Positions 25,455-38,462 are shown, counted from the stretch's first letter. The stretch is 64,000 nt of DNA from Bugula neritina (GCA_964035545.1 OZ037765.1:11712698-11776697); one strand, 5' to 3'. Program-made: numbers and translations. Notes: generated by a model not told the origin, from the sequence alone.

Positions 25455-27040
25455 TTTTCAGCTGACACTCTAAGGACATGTCCGTTGCTACAACAGCCAC
25501 AAGCAAAAATTATAACTATAATCACAAGCAGGTTAATAATTATGTTACATAACATAATTTTGCATCAGATAAAAAAATCTCGAAAACTTTCTTTCCCGTC
25601 TAAATCATTAGATGTCAAGCAAATTGAAAGTTTGATTAAAACAAAAATTGTAGTATAATATAATACGTTACAAAATGTAATAAATTCATCAAAATTTGTA
25701 TACTGTTGAGGAATGAGGCTTTTGGTACAGGCTATATACTTTTTGCTTTAAACCATGCAGGCAACAAGGCTTGAAATATTTTTATGTAAGGTACCAGTAT
25801 GTGCAGTTGAATGCCTTTCCTGACATACATACATTCTCACTATAATCTAATCCACTAGCTTAGCATAACATATGTCATGCTAGGCCTGCACATACAAAGT
25901 TTTGAAACTGCAAACTTCTTCTGCGACTATCATTGTGAAATTTAAATAATGTTATTATTTATGAAATCCAATTGCTTTTCTGTTACAGATAACCAAGAAC
26001 CTATTACTAGACTTACTTGATATTAAGGAGGAACTATCCATTATAAGTCATAACTAAGAAATGAATATGACGCAGGTTTCATTGAACGCTTCTATTCAGA
26101 AAAATGCAGATATCAAGAATGGCACTACAGTACAGTTACCTACAAAATAATATACAGTTTTATATTAACATTTAACTTTAATTGGTCTATTTTACAAGGT
26201 CGAGTTAAAATCAAGGTAAATCAAATAAATTCAGAAGCAAACCAAGTCATGGGTACAAAATGTTTCGAAAAAAGTTTCAAGCTAAACCCAGCAATAACTC
26301 AAGTTTAGGTCTAAGGGTATAAATAGGAAAATCCTCCCCCCCCCAATGCATTGTGAGATAGTTACTCATATAGACTAAAAGTTAAGGGTGAACGTGGTCA
26401 CAGGAAAATAAACTATTTAAACCTATGGAGTAATACAATATATAGAAAAAGCTTAATGCACGACTGGATTGGATGGCTAAGCTTGACGGGTCTCATCTAT
26501 CATTATGAATGTGGAGGATTAGACAAGTCACAGCTGTCGACCTAATACTAGAATAACTAGACAAAAGTATTCAAGAGAGGGCAACCATGCTTTTATGTAA
26601 TGTTATTTTAAAAGTAAGTCCCGGAACCTCAATTCATGACTTAATAGAATACCAGATTTGGCTATTTTGCCCCTACACATACATAAGACACAAAAAGGGG
26701 TCCAAGCCCTTCTCGTGAGCTATAAAATTCCATGAGAAATATAATCGTGAGATATGGAACCTTGAGATACAGAAGGAGCGCTATAATCAATATAATAGCA
26801 TCACTAATACTATAAGTATAGCATATCAAACAAATAATAAATATCAATAACAATATAAATGTTATATTTACTGTATATATTTGCAATACTGATAGTAATA
26901 CCAATAGTAACCAGTTGTATAAGAGCAAAATCATAAGCCATAACTCAGTAGACAACACTCCCAATTACAAGTTGAATAGATCAGTGATAAAACATCGACT
27001 CTATAAAATACCTGGATGTCACTCTGCAGTTTTAAAAAGC
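25455..27040. other. Intergenic, no gene recognised
   Basis: AT-rich DNA upstream of the beta-lactamase-like gene. A hydrophobic open frame at 26662-26964 (minus) looks like translated AT-rich sequence and is not called. A run of nine C lies at about 26336. Confidence 0.4.
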
Positions 27041-27350
27041 TTGTATAAAAAATACTAGATGCTAAAAGATAGTTGGGTATGGTTAAAAAAGCTGTTACTG
27101 AGCTCCTGGACCAGCATGGTGGATTGCATGCATTTACAGAGCGTTGAGTCTACCACACCTTGAGTATGATAGCACAGCTTGACACCTAACTTGCAAGAAG
27201 AATATTTCTGACTTTAAAAAAATACGAGTGGATGCTGTACACTTCATAGCCAATATGAAAGGTCACAAAGATGTTGAAAGCGTTATGAAGAAACTCGGCC
27301 TACAGCCCCTTGAGCAAAAAAAACCCAGTCCAGTGTGATGATCAATCCGA
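27041..27350 (+). pseudogene. Decayed non-LTR retrotransposon (LINE) reverse transcriptase, C-terminal remnant
   Basis: From about 27119 the plus strand reads IYRALSLPHLEYDSTA, then a stop, then KKNISDFKKIRVDAVHFIA and VMKKLGLQPLEQKK. The pattern 'RPHLEYaStvWdPh ... LEkvQrrAaRfi ... mlkqLgw.sLeqRR' is characteristic of the RT C-terminus of CR1/jockey-like LINEs. An in-frame stop replaces the usual Trp-Asp, and the upstream part is broken by stops and shifts. The clade cannot be decided from this fragment. Confidence 0.65.
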
Positions 27351-29781
27351 GCGAGTTCGAGTTAGTAGTAGCACTAATGGTAGTCATTAAAGTTGACATT
27401 ATGCAGTACATTTTGATTTAGTTATCAAACTGTGCTCTAATAACTATACGTAAATATACATATACTAACTTTATTAACTAAAACTAGTAGTAGTAGTGGC
27501 TGTCCTGCAAGTGCAAGTTGGTATAACTACAAGCGAAACTAATAATTATACTTGAACTTATACTAGCACTATAACATATTATTAAGTTCAACTGCCAAGA
27601 GTAACTGCAAGTATTAGTATAACACTAACAGCACCAGACTGAGTACAAGTACAACTACAAATTTAAGATTACGTTAAAGTAGAATGTTTAGTAAAAGTAA
27701 AACTGCAACTCCGACAGTCAAACATATAAGCTCTAACTGATATTTTATAATTACAACTATAAGTTATGCTTATAGTTATAGTTAAATTAGTTATAACTTA
27801 CAGGTCAATACTTGATACTTATTATTATTTTATATTCATACTTATTATATTTATAATAATGTTATTATAAATATTTTTATTTATTATTATAATTAATATT
27901 ACAATTGAAAGTTATACTTATAACCTTAAACTTAAAGTTAAAACTTCATAATAATCTAAGTTAAATATTAAATTTAAGACCAGATTAACTTTCAGTTTAA
28001 CTTCAGTTATAATTATAATAATAATTATAGTATTAATTGTAATAATCATAAAATTAATTATAATAATTTTAATAATATCAATAATAAATAAATAATCATG
28101 ATCATCATTATGATTATGAAGTATTTATATTTTATATTAAAAATAAATGACTAATGTAGTAATGATTAATTTCATTTTCAACACGAATATTTATTTATAT
28201 TTTAAAATGATAATTATTATGATTATCATAATGACAATCATCATCAATAAGCGTAATCACTAATCATAATGATAATCATTAAATGATTAATGATAGTCAT
28301 AATCACAATGATTAAATTTAAAATTAATGATAATCAGTAAATCACTATCATAACGCCAGCGGTAACCATAATGATGCAAAGCAAAAAGTGAAAATATGAA
28401 ATGAGCAACTTGAATCACAATAATTAAGTCTTAAGCCTTAAGCTGATACCTATTTGCAACAATAAATTAATGCCTACGGCCTCAGTAACCTTGGTTCAAG
28501 TGAGCAGCCCGTGACCAGTCACACTTGAACATGAATGGTTATAAATCATTCTCGCTGCTGTACGAATTTGAAGAAAACATCGACAACCACGTTGGGTAAA
28601 CAACTCCATAATCATATAACAAACGAGTCTTTAGTTAACTTTACAATCATAATTTGGAAGTTTCTCTGTACACAATGCGGAGTCTAGACTTTAGCTAGAG
28701 TATAGACTATATTTTCACATAATATTGCAACTATGGAAGAATTTGAAAAATAGTTTGCATAGGTTTACCTCATTCTGCAAAATTTTGAGTTTCAGCAAAA
28801 TGGGAATACCTGTGCTGGTGGATGCCAAAAACATACTTTATAGCAAAAAGTTGAAATACAAAATCAGCACTAGTGTTGTTGCTGTGATGGAAAGACATAC
28901 TACAACCTAGATAGTCAATGGCTAACAAACATGTTTTATTACACCACTTTAGTCAAGATTTTGTCTTCTCTACTCATGCCCAGCTGACTGTGAACAAATG
29001 CGAATTTTCAACAAGCTGAAAAATACACTCCACCAGGCTTTTAGATCCTAGTAAGAAAAGAACAATAGCAGCGTTGGCATCATGCTCTTCTTCTCAAAAA
29101 TTCAGGAATTTGAACCCACATCTTCTGAACTGAGACAGCACATACTTTTCTATTAGATTTCATACAACTCATATGTACTTGCAGGCTGCAGTTTCATTGT
29201 TGGAAAATGCCATCATATAAGTTTCCATAAAACTACTAGACTTGCAACTTTGTTAGAAATTATAATGCAAACACATACTTCTAAGCATAAAGCAGAAAGT
29301 TTGATTTAGCAGTTTGGTCAATTATACACTAAGACTTTGGCTTTAGCAGATAACTGACCCAGAACTAGAAATGAGAAACTGCACTTTTGCATGTACAGCT
29401 TAAAATGAGGAGGTGATGCTAGCCAATACAGAGGCACAAAATAATTGGTACTGCACTAAAATACCTTAAGTGTCATAATAATATAAGTTTTATCGAATAG
29501 TGTTTTCTGGCTTGACATTTGAGTTTTGACAATCATAGCTACCAGCTGCTACTAGTTAGACTAAATCATATTTTAAGCATCTCATTACATTTTATTATGT
29601 ACAGTAAAAAAAAAACAAATTATTCAAGTAAAACAAATGGTAAAAATATGCACTTCAGAAAACAATTGGTCTAAAAAAAAATTATTTACCAAATAGAATA
29701 AATTTAAAATAACATTCCTTTTTACAGCATTGCACAGTGCTTTTTATGCACCTGCAGACAATAAAAACCTGCAGTCAGTAA
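27351..29781. other. Intergenic: AT microsatellites, then 3' flank of the BCD1-like gene
   Basis: From 27360 to about 28370 the sequence is dominated by degenerate TAGTAC-, AACTTA- and ATGATTATCAT-like repeats with many small dyads. From 28400 to 29780 I recognise no gene. TTTATT at about 29590 (AATAAA on the minus strand) could be the poly(A) signal of the gene at 29782-30663. Confidence 0.45.
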
Positions 29782-30663
29782 TCAAATAAGTTTGTATTCC
29801 TCTACAGCAGAAGAAGGTATCAGCAAAAGAATTGGATGCTCTATTACTACCTTTCCATCAAGATTGTCTCGTAATGTTTTATTTTGATCAAAAAGATAAA
29901 TGGCTTTGGGTTGATTTAAATGTTCTGCGAGCATGCCAATACACATTGACGCTAATGTAGCACCTCCTGCTTCAAATTGGCCACCAAAAGCTCGTTCAAA
30001 CTCTGACCGGAATAATAGTCGACTAGTGAGCTCTGAGACACAATCATCCTTCTCAATTAGAGTTTTTGATTGCAATGAACCGCTAAGTGGTTTTGTACAA
30101 GACAAAGTCTTGTTTGATTCCGTTCCATTTTGATGTTGAGTCATCAAGTTCTCCAACATTTCCTTAATCTTGAGATCTTCATCAACTTTCCGGTCTTCAA
30201 CTTTACGATTATTGAGAACCCACCGAACATGCCAAAACATTTTAGTGCTGCTGTTCACCTTTCTAGGAAGGTTGCAATTACAGAAGGTGCTGTTGGATTT
30301 CCTACGAGCGGTGAGAAAAGGGGCAAGGCGGTATTCGATGTTTCTTAGAGAGGCAGCTTTGCTGAGCTTAGCCAATACCATTTTATTACAATTTAAATGT
30401 TCTGCAGGTTTATTCAGCACACTGTATGCAACACTATCATCCCATTTAGCTCTTTTTGCCGTACGCTCTAGAAAGTTAATGTCATCTTTTAAATTCGCTT
30501 CATTAAATTCTTGAAGAGATATGTAGGACGTAACATTACGTTTTCCGTTGCATTCAGTGTTTTTCTTGTGCATTGTCACACACTGTAGTGAGCAGGTTCG
30601 TATGGAGCACCTCGGGCAACAGTATATTGCTTCTTTGTCACCACAAACTTTACAAATTTGCAT
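29782..30663 (-). CDS. HIT-type zinc finger protein, BCD1/ZNHIT6-like (box C/D snoRNP assembly)
   Basis: Intronless 293-residue frame. The N-terminus is a zf-HIT domain with all eight ligands in family spacing: C4, C7, C15, C19, C24, C28, H32 and C38. Downstream, a conserved block (about residues 100-150, LRNIEYRLAPFL...FWHVRWVL) and a C-terminal IEHPILLLIPS segment match BCD1/ZNHIT6, a nuclear factor that stabilises NOP58/snoRNA intermediates in box C/D snoRNP biogenesis. It is shorter than the vertebrate protein. The ATG at 30663 immediately precedes the first Cys pair. An upstream ATG followed by GTAAGT at 30742-30724 could belong to an alternative first exon but does not splice cleanly into this frame. 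The family is firm; orthology is likely. Confidence 0.82.
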   Translation of the reverse strand: MQICKVCGDKEAIYCCPRCSIRTCSLQCVTMHKKNTECNGKRNVTSYISLQEFNEANLKDDINFLERTAKRAKWDDSVAYSVLNKPAEHLNCNKMVLAKLSKAASLRNIEYRLAPFLTARRKSNSTFCNCNLPRKVNSSTKMFWHVRWVLNNRKVEDRKVDEDLKIKEMLENLMTQHQNGTESNKTLSCTKPLSGSLQSKTLIEKDDCVSELTSRLLFRSEFERAFGGQFEAGGATLASMCIGMLAEHLNQPKAIYLFDQNKTLRDNLDGKVVIEHPILLLIPSSAVEEYKLI

Positions 30664-31138
30664 TTTGAAATGTTAGTCTAGTCAAATTTCTAATTAATAA
30701 GAATTATTATCAAATTCAGACTTACTTACGACTATCAGCCATGCTTTTTATTTGTTCGATGAGCTCTCGAGTACAATGCGTGTTATGACAACAGGTCAAT
30801 TACACCTTAATTTATTCTACAGTTTTCTATTTTAGAAAAGATTACTCCTGATTATTACAAAACAAACTTACGCCGAAAAGACAATTCTTAATTATTTAGC
30901 TCAACATTTCGAATATAGTAGCCATCCATTGATTAATAAAGCAGAAAGTGGTCAATAACCAGAATGAACCACTTACAGTTGTAGAGAATTTAACCTGAAG
31001 AATAAATCCATACCAGCTGATCAAGCTCTCTTAAGATTTTCAAATCCATTTCAAACCTAAACTTATAGACAGTTAGAAAACTTGGGCTATTGAAAGTTCT
31101 TTGTTACTGCCCTCAGTGTAGGGTAAATTTTAAGATAC

Positions 31139-31286
31139 TGTTATGCTTTTCAGAATTAGGGTCGATGTGCAACCAAGAGAGTCTATTTATTACTAGAGAA
31201 ACTTCACCGTGATGAGTCGAGTAGATATCGTTATATTTGAATACAAGAATACATAATAAAATCTAATACACAACAGTTAATAATAC
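31139..31286 (-). repeat. Outer 3' LTR, distal half
   Basis: 148 bp. It is the part of the outer LTR cut off by the inner insertion and continues at 38772 after the ATAC duplication. Confidence 0.92.
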
Positions 31287-31591
31287 TGTTATGATTTTCA
31301 GATTTAGGGTTGATGTGCTATCCAGAGAGTCTATTTATTTACTATAGAACTGCACCAGGATAAGTCGAGTGAACGAGTATATTTTACCCACAATTATACA
31401 TCATAAAAACGATACATTATTTCCAAACAAGTTACACATCTAATCTATTTCACACTCTAGCTTCGACTGAGTTAGCAGCGGGAAACTACAATTGCTGCTA
31501 ACTATCAACTACGCTAATTGGCTATTCATTGTTCCGGGTCAATTACGCGACCCTACATGTTGTGCTGCTGGTAGTTCCACGAACCACCACA
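31287..31591 (-). repeat. 3' LTR of the inner retrotransposon
   Basis: 305 bp with TG...CA ends, identical by eye to the copy at 38463-38767. It lies downstream of ORF3 in element orientation. Confidence 0.95.
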
Positions 31592-31877
31592 CCGCCCCCA
31601 CCAGCAGAAAGCCATCTTTCTGATATATATAAAAAAACATTCATTAATAACTACATACATCAGTGGACAAAAATAACACATAATATACAGAAAGAGACAT
31701 AATAATAATACAGAGTCATCGTAACGATCCGTTGCATACAATTGGCCAGCTGTAGATAGACGAGGAATACTAGCTAGCTGTGGTGTTAGACAGGGGATAA
31801 CCTGTTAAGCAGTCAAACATTTACATGACCTCTTGGCTTCTCCCAAGAGGCGGAGTTGGAGTACTCCGGGTAGTCAA

Positions 31878-32955
31878 CTAGAGTCCTTGTTGGGCACGCC
31901 GGTGCTTGGCTTGGCATGTACGCAGTTTCCGTTTCATACGGCATACGGATCCCTTCAGCTGGAAGAGTCCTGTTGTAGTGTTAAGTAGATCTGGTGCCAG
32001 CTGGGTGAATTCTTCTTGTAATCGCAGAAGGCGTTCTTCTACTGTGGCTAGGCGTACTGGGTCTGGGGACGGTGTCCGTCTGCGGCGCAAGGGTGGACTG
32101 GGGGACCTGGTCCGTCTCTTCGTCGGGGTAGGGGAGATCTCTCCTTCTTCTGGATATGTAATTTCCTCGGGGGTGTATGTAATTTGAGGGCGGTCAGACA
32201 CCAACGGGGATTGTTGGCGGGCGTTGTCTAACACACGTTGGAACCCCGAGGACAGAACGGCTAACAGCATGGCCTTCTTCACCAGAGGTCGTATAAGTGT
32301 GAGGAACTCCGGGTATAGCTTAGCGTCGACCACGTAGTTTTCTCCAGGGAAACAGCCCGCCGCTCTGTGTCTGGTGACGGGGTAGGGATACACATCATTG
32401 TACCCGCAGGGGCAGAATGTCAGTAGGAGATGAGCATTGACGTGTAGTTTAAGGGAGCGGTGAGAGGCGCAATCTTCACCACAGATCTGGCATCTCGTCC
32501 GTCCTCTGGACCCCCAGGCTGTTTCTATTTCTTCTTCTGTTTGTGGAGACACCCACCGCCAACGGCGGTGTAGTGGCTCAGGCCGGTCACCGCTAGCAAA
32601 CTCCTCTGGATACGGAGCGGGAAGTGTTCTATCCCGTACCCTGGTTGTAGCGGGTCGAGTGTAATCTGAAAAAGTTTCAACAGTGTTAATACAGTACACT
32701 GCTGTGTTGTCAGCTTGAACAGCTTGGCAACTCCTAATTCAGTTACCTCGTAGAGATTTATGGTAGTGAATAGTCAGATAGAACACGTATTGCAATGAGA
32801 TTATAAAAATCTCTAAGTCAAATTGAGTTCTTACTACGGTATTTCACTAACCTATCTCCAGCTCGATTGACTCAGTGAGTCAGAGCTGAGCGATGCACTC
32901 TAGTTTCGTATTAAGATATAGTTAACTCACCCCACGATCTGTTGTCGTAAGACAT
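31878..32955 (-). CDS. ORF3 of the inner element: spliced zinc-finger accessory protein
   Basis: Modelled as two exons: a 25-nt first exon 32931-32955 (ATG plus eight codons and one base, donor GTGAGT) and 31878-32665 (acceptor TTTTTCAG), joined in phase 1, giving 270 aa. It contains a classical finger C-X2-C-X12-H-X3-H (CQICGE...HVNAH) directly followed by C-X-C-X12-H-X4-C (FCPCG...HRAAGC), then a YPEFLTLIRPL helix block, a Ser/Pro/Arg-rich stretch and a basic C-terminal helix. There is no signal peptide or TM segment, so it is not an envelope gene despite its position after pol. A frame through exon 2 is also open upstream within the intron. The function is unknown; binding to nucleic acid or to integrase/chromatin is plausible. 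Confidence 0.7.
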
Positions 32956-32979
32956 ACTGAATGTGTGAAATGGTTTGAA

Positions 32980-35244
32980 CTACTGCTTAGAAACACGTCT
33001 ACTCCTGACTGCATCAGCGTATGAAAAGATCGAGCAACGTGGTTGGGGTGCGTGATTAAGACTTTGTGCACCCGGCGGATGAATTTTATTTCTATTTCCG
33101 CCGATGCAAAAGTTGATATTTCCGTGGTGTTGACAACTCCCACATTTGCTCGATTCTTTTCTCGTACGGTTTTCCCCTAGACTTTCATGCGTGCCGCTTT
33201 TAACGCAGTCACATATGAAGTCCTTCAAGTATGCGGGGGGTTGCCTCGTACGCTGTCCCCTTTCTAGGGGGGGTGACACGCTTGCCGGTTCGTTAGTAGG
33301 GGCCTCTAATGGCGTCTCTACTTCACCGTCAGCAGTCACCTCTTCTTGTTCTCCGGATGGAGCCCCTCCCTCCGTGGGGGTTTGCACTTCCGGAACCGGC
33401 TCGGTTTCTGGAAGTGATGGAATTAGACTTGGCGGTGGCGGACACGCTTCTGTTGACAAAAGCTGCCGCTCTTCTCTCACCAAGTTTTCCTCCCGCGGTA
33501 TGACCACTTCGTATTCAGGTCCATGCCGCCGTCGCCCGCGCGTTGTTGTCTGCCTCCTGGGCTCCAACAACGGGGGGGCTTCTCCCACTGCGTCGGGGCT
33601 AGCCCAATACGGTTTCAAGCGAGACTCATTCTGGATAGATACCTGTCCTGAGCGCTCAATCTTGTACGTGTGATTGGGCATAGCCTCGACAACCACGTAG
33701 GGGCCTACGAACTTAGGCTTCAGCTTATCAGCCTGTCCGCGGTGCCTACGGTAATTGACCATCCACACCTTATCTCCCCTTTGATAGAGGGGTGGTTCAT
33801 CGGAATCTTCGTGCCGCACCTTCAACTGCTGTTGGCGCAGTATATCGTGTGCGGCCTTCATCCGTTCCACTAGTTCACTGGCATACTCGTGGACTGAGTT
33901 ATCTTGCTCTGGAACGTGATAGGTGAGATGGTCGGGGACACGAGTCTCTCTCCCGAGCATCAAGAGGTTTGGGGTCTCACCAGTACTGGTGTGTGGGGTG
34001 CTACGGTATGCACGCATGACTTGCGGCAACACCGTATCCCATTCCTCTTGACCTCGTCCAAGGAGGAGACTCCGGAGCGCATCACCTAGCATCCGGTTGT
34101 TGCGCTCCACCACCCCGTTACCTTGAGGGTGGTAGGGGGTGGTCCTGCTCTGATTTACTCCCCAGAGGCGGCAAAGGTCGCTCATCAGTTGAGACTGGAA
34201 TTGAGCGCCTTGATCAGAGTGTATCTGTTCGGGGAGCCCAAAATAACAGAATACATGTTGGTCTAGTGCCCTGGCCACTGTTGGGGCTGACGCATCTGGG
34301 ATAGCCAGAGCATCCGCCCACCTAGTAAAGTGGTCGGTTAGTACTAGGATCCAATTATTGCCTCTGGGGGTCAGGGGCATGGGTCCGACCAGGTCTACAG
34401 CGACTACTTGCCAGGGTCTACCAGCGTATAGCCTCCGCCGTCCTGCTTCACCAGGGGGGCGGCTATGCTTACTGGCCTGGCAGATTTCACACTGTTTGAC
34501 TCTGAGCCGGACATCACGCTCCATTTGTGGCCAATACCACCGGAGTCGTAATTTGGACATCACTCGCTTGACCCCTGCGTGGGCCTGCTTGTGAGTATCC
34601 CAAATCAACTCACGGCGGATGGCTGTGGGGCAGACTACCCTCTTCCTTTCTGGGTGTCTGCCGCTGGCAGCTAGAGAGATGGTTAGCAGCCCATCCTGCC
34701 CGATCCGCAGCGAGTCCCAACGCTGACAGTATAGCCGGAACTCGGCGCATCCCTGTCGTATGCGTTCCTCGCTGGGTCGTCGCCCTTCCCTTTTGGCCCG
34801 GTATATGTCTGCCACGACTCCAGGCAGCTCTTCTTGGAGCTTCTTCAGCTCTCGAACATTACCGGCCAGTACAGGGTTGGCGCGGAGGTTTTGTACATCC
34901 TCCGGGGATTCATCAACTCTTTGCCTGAGTTGACCTTGATCCCAGTCAAACGGTGCTCCGTGATGAGCCAGCGTCTCCAACTCGCATCGTGGGGGACCTC
35001 CATCCCTCCTCTCGATGTTGAGACACTGTTTGCAACCTCCGTCAGGTCGACGACTCAAACCATCCGCATTGCTGTGTCTCTTGCCCGGTCGATGTTCGAT
35101 CCGGTATGAGAATTCAGCTAGGATTTCGAGCCACCGGGCGACCTGACTAGAGGGCTCTGCTCTCCTGCACAACCAGATCAGCGAGGCATGATCCGTACGC
35201 AGCCGGAACTTCCTGCCATATAGGTATGGTCTGAAGTGCTTCAC
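32980..35244 (-). pseudogene. Inner element pol, part 2: RNase H end, integrase, GPY/F domain
   Basis: Continuation of pol after the frame break. It holds the end of RNase H, the HHCC zinc module of integrase, the D,D35E core (VAVDLVGPMP, HSDQGAQF, ERNNR), a GPY/F-type domain (KFVGPYVVVEAM), a proline-rich linker and a conserved CDCVKSGTHESLGENR block. It ends with a stop at 32980-32982, 25 nt before the ATG of ORF3. Confidence 0.88.
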
Positions 35245-35252
35245 TGACTTGA

Positions 35253-37589
35253 TTACTGCCAGCAGCTCCTTGCGGGTAGTGAGAGAGACTTGCTGTAGTA
35301 GGCTACTACTACCTCTCGGCCTTCCTGCACTTGTGACAGCACAGCGCCAACATTCTGGTCACTGGCGTCCGTGTCTAGGATGTACTCCAGAGTGGGGTCT
35401 GGGTAGGCCAAGATGGGCGCCGTTAGGAGGCAGCCCTTGAGGCGGTCGAACGCTTCTTGTTCGACTGGAGTCCACTGCCACGTCACTCCCTTTGCGGTGA
35501 GCCGGTTTAACGGCTGGGCTATGCCCGCAAAGTCTGGTATGTATTGCCTGTAATACCCTACCAGCCCCAAGAAAGCCCGGAGTCCGGTCAAGTCTTGGGG
35601 GGTGACCCAGTCTTCTACTGCCCGTACCTTTTCGGGATCCGTTGCCACGCCGTTCCGACCGACAACGTGCCCCAGGTACTTGACCTCCGGCTGCAATAGA
35701 GCGCACTTGGAAGGTTTGAGCTTAAGACCGGCACCTCGGAGTCTCTCGAAAACCTCCTGCAGACGACTGACATGTGTCTCGAAGTCTGGAGAGATTACGA
35801 TGACATCATCGAGGTAGACCAGCAGTGTCTTCCAATGGAGTCCGCTAAGGACTTGTTCCATCAGCCTCTGGAAGGTGGCTGGGGCGGAGGTTAACCCGAA
35901 GGGCAGCACCTTCCACTTCCACAAACCGTCCCGTGTGATAAACGCCGCTTTCTCTTGGGCGTCGGGACTCAGAGGAACCTGCCAATAGCCGCTTAGCAAG
36001 TCTAACGTACTGAAGTACTTGCTGCCGGCTAGGGCGTCCAATGACTCGTCAATACGAGGTAGAGGGTAGGCGTCCTGTATGGTTACGCTATTGAGTTTGC
36101 GGTAGTCCACACAGAACCGCCAACTGCCGTCTTTCTTCCGGACCAGTACGACTGGCGAGCTCCACGCACTATGGGCGGGCTCTATCAGTCCCCGGTCCAG
36201 AAGATCCCGTACTTGTCGGCTAACCTCCTTCTCTTTCTCCGGCCCCAGCCTGCGCGTGGGCTGCCGGACAGGGACTGTCCCTGCAGTCAGCGGTATTTTG
36301 TGTCTGACAATTCCAGTCAGTCTCACGTCATGCTCTCCGCTGCTGAACACATCTCCGTAGTCGCGTAGTAACTTAGCCATAGCTTGGCGTTCCTTGTTAC
36401 TCGCGCAGCCGCCACTGGCTGTTTCATATAACTCCCGGAGATGTGTTGGGACTGCCCCTCGTCCCTGAATAGGGTGTCGAGGGAGTGCCTCCGTCGCATC
36501 ATCCAGCGACGGGCCTACGTCTCCCTCCTGAACAGAGTGAAAACGGCCCAGCATCGACCCAGCCGGGAGCTTGATAGGCTCGGTAAAAAGGTTGACGCAC
36601 TGCACTAAGATCTCCCCTTGCTCAGTCAGCTGATTCAGACTGCTGGCAAGTTGGATCTTTTCGTGCGCGCCTTCAACCACCCCGAGTCCAGAGATCCGGC
36701 TACTATTCACCCTGCAGTGAATGGTAGCCCGGGAGCGGCCTGGTATGGTACGGTTGCGTACCACTTGCACACCTCCCACTAAAGGGCGGCCGAACTTGTC
36801 GACGCAGGCGAGTTCCCGCCCGGACATCATCATTGCAGATCTGCTAAAATCTATGTGACATCCGTGCCGTTTAAGGAACGGCATCCCGAGGATAGCATCC
36901 TCCTTGAGCTGACTGACGATGAACGTCTCTTGGATCGTTTGATCGCGGACTCGTCCCGTCAGCTCAATTATACCATAGAAGGGAAGGCACGACCCGTCAG
37001 CTAGGGTGCCGTATTCCCCTTCGTATGCTTCCATCTCGCCCCTGACCCTAGCACTGAGGGTGTCGAAGAGTTGGTGGCTTAAGAGGTTTGTGGTACAGCC
37101 CGAATCAATGAGAAAAGTAACAGCTTTGCCTTCCAGTTTACCGGGCAAGAAATAGCTGTTCCCATGGGGCTGCACCTGAACTCTCCCTTCAGGCCTTACT
37201 CTCGCAGGGAGTACCTCCCTCGCTTTGGGTCGCGAAGGAGGTCTTTTGGGGCGGTGGTAGGTAGGCCTCGGGGGTGCCGAGGCTAGATTCTCAGCTACCT
37301 TTGTGTGCTCCCATCCAGATTCTTGGACTTGTAGCCCTGTGAATCTGTTGTGAAGGGGCATAGAAAAGGCAGCTGCGGGGCGAAGCCCCTTGCTGGTCCG
37401 TCGTGGCTGTTGCCACTGTTGGTTGCCAGTACGCGGTACCCGTCTGGGTGACCTGCGTTTCTTCTTCCCTGGAGGTTTCATCGTCGGCCCGCGGAAGGTG
37501 GGAACATCTGCGGGCCGCGGTAGTTTAACCCCTGATTTAGGAAGGGGCAATATCGGCGGAAATGTCCTTGATTTCCGCACTCCCAGCAA
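35253..37589 (-). pseudogene. Inner element pol, part 1: protease, RT, start of RNase H (broken)
   Basis: Open frame containing the aspartic protease motif (IDSGCTTNLLS), a full Ty3-type RT with YLDD, and the first part of RNase H (DTDASDQNVGAVLSQ). It terminates early because, compared with the sister element, about 22 bp are missing near 35287, shifting the frame. The break has short direct repeats (GGGT/GT) at its edges. Everything upstream is intact. The first Met shown in this frame is not a true start, since pol would be made from gag by frameshifting. Confidence 0.88.
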
Positions 37590-38431
37590 AAACTGACTGT
37601 TTCTCCCTGTGGCGGCGCCGATGGCCGCATGGGCTCAGGGGCGGTACTCACTGGGGTTTGTGGTGTCAGTGTTGCTATCAGCTTGGCTAGCATGTCTGTC
37701 AGTTGAGTGACTTTCGATGCCGTCGCCAACTGGGACACGGCAGCCGCGGCGGGGGTTTCCTCCCCTTGTCCTGCGGCCGTGTCTGCGCGGTCTATCTCCA
37801 CTTGACGGGAGCTTCCGCGACTTTTATGCATTTGATTAGCTAGGAGGTAAGCTTCCCCCTCAGTCAGAGCATCTTCAACGGTGGTGACTCCCCTAGCTAG
37901 AAACTGGTGGTGGAGACCCAGATCGTCGACAGATGCTATGAAAGCGTCGAGGGTATACCTCTCGCGGTTGACTGGGGGCAAGTCGTTGTACGCGATCTGT
38001 GCCAGCTTCATGACCGCGGCGGCGTGCTCCCGCAGCGGGGTGCGGGGATCACGCCGCAACCTCTGCAATCGGGCCCTGGCATCTGTAGCAGAGAGGCCGA
38101 AGCGGGCCCGCAGAGAAGCAAAGATATTATCAATGTCTACGCCCAGCCCATAAGGCTTGGCTTTGTCCATCAATGCCATTCTAAGCTTCAGCAAGGCCAC
38201 CCTAGGGGGCCACTGGGCGACGTCCATTACGTCGCTAAGCTCTTGGATAAATTGTTCCACCTCCTCTTCACCCGTGAAGGTGGGCGCTTTTAACCTGTAG
38301 CGGTCCTCAGCTAGTTCTCGCGGAACTCTTCGCTCTTCTACTACATGGTTAACAGGCATTGTCTCTACAGCATTGTCTCTACGCTCACCTTCGATTGCCG
38401 GTGGTTGAGTTCCAGCATTTTCAGTCTCCAT
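37478..38431 (-). CDS. Gag of the inner retrotransposon
   Basis: 317 residues, starting METEN. A retrotransposon gag domain (about residues 45-200, with APTFTGEEEVEQFIQEL and LQRLRRDPRTPLREHAAAV) is followed by a CCHC zinc knuckle CWECGNQGHFRRYC near residue 285, which binds genomic RNA in the particle. The pol frame is -1 relative to gag and overlaps its 3' end (37478-37589), so Gag-Pol would need -1 frameshifting or an equivalent. Confidence 0.9.
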   Translation of the reverse strand: METENAGTQPPAIEGERRDNAVETMPVNHVVEERRVPRELAEDRYRLKAPTFTGEEEVEQFIQELSDVMDVAQWPPRVALLKLRMALMDKAKPYGLGVDIDNIFASLRARFGLSATDARARLQRLRRDPRTPLREHAAAVMKLAQIAYNDLPPVNRERYTLDAFIASVDDLGLHHQFLARGVTTVEDALTEGEAYLLANQMHKSRGSSRQVEIDRADTAAGQGEETPAAAAVSQLATASKVTQLTDMLAKLIATLTPQTPVSTAPEPMRPSAPPQGETVSFCWECGNQGHFRRYCPFLNQGLNYRGPQMFPPSAGRR

Positions 38432-38462
38432 CTTGGATGCACTATCTCACCGCTGCCACCAC

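Noticed and set aside
26662-26964. Hydrophobic 100-residue open frame (minus)
   Set aside because: Leu/Ile-rich by AT composition, with no recognisable domain and no supporting splice sites.
31878-32699. ORF3 as a retroviral-type envelope gene
   Set aside because: No signal peptide, TM segment, glycosylation pattern or cleavage site; zinc-finger spacing instead.
33146-33673. 175- and 191-residue plus-strand frames antisense to pol (also 40495-41070)
   Set aside because: Shadows of the proline-rich pol linker in GC-rich sequence; the real frame on the minus strand is recognised.
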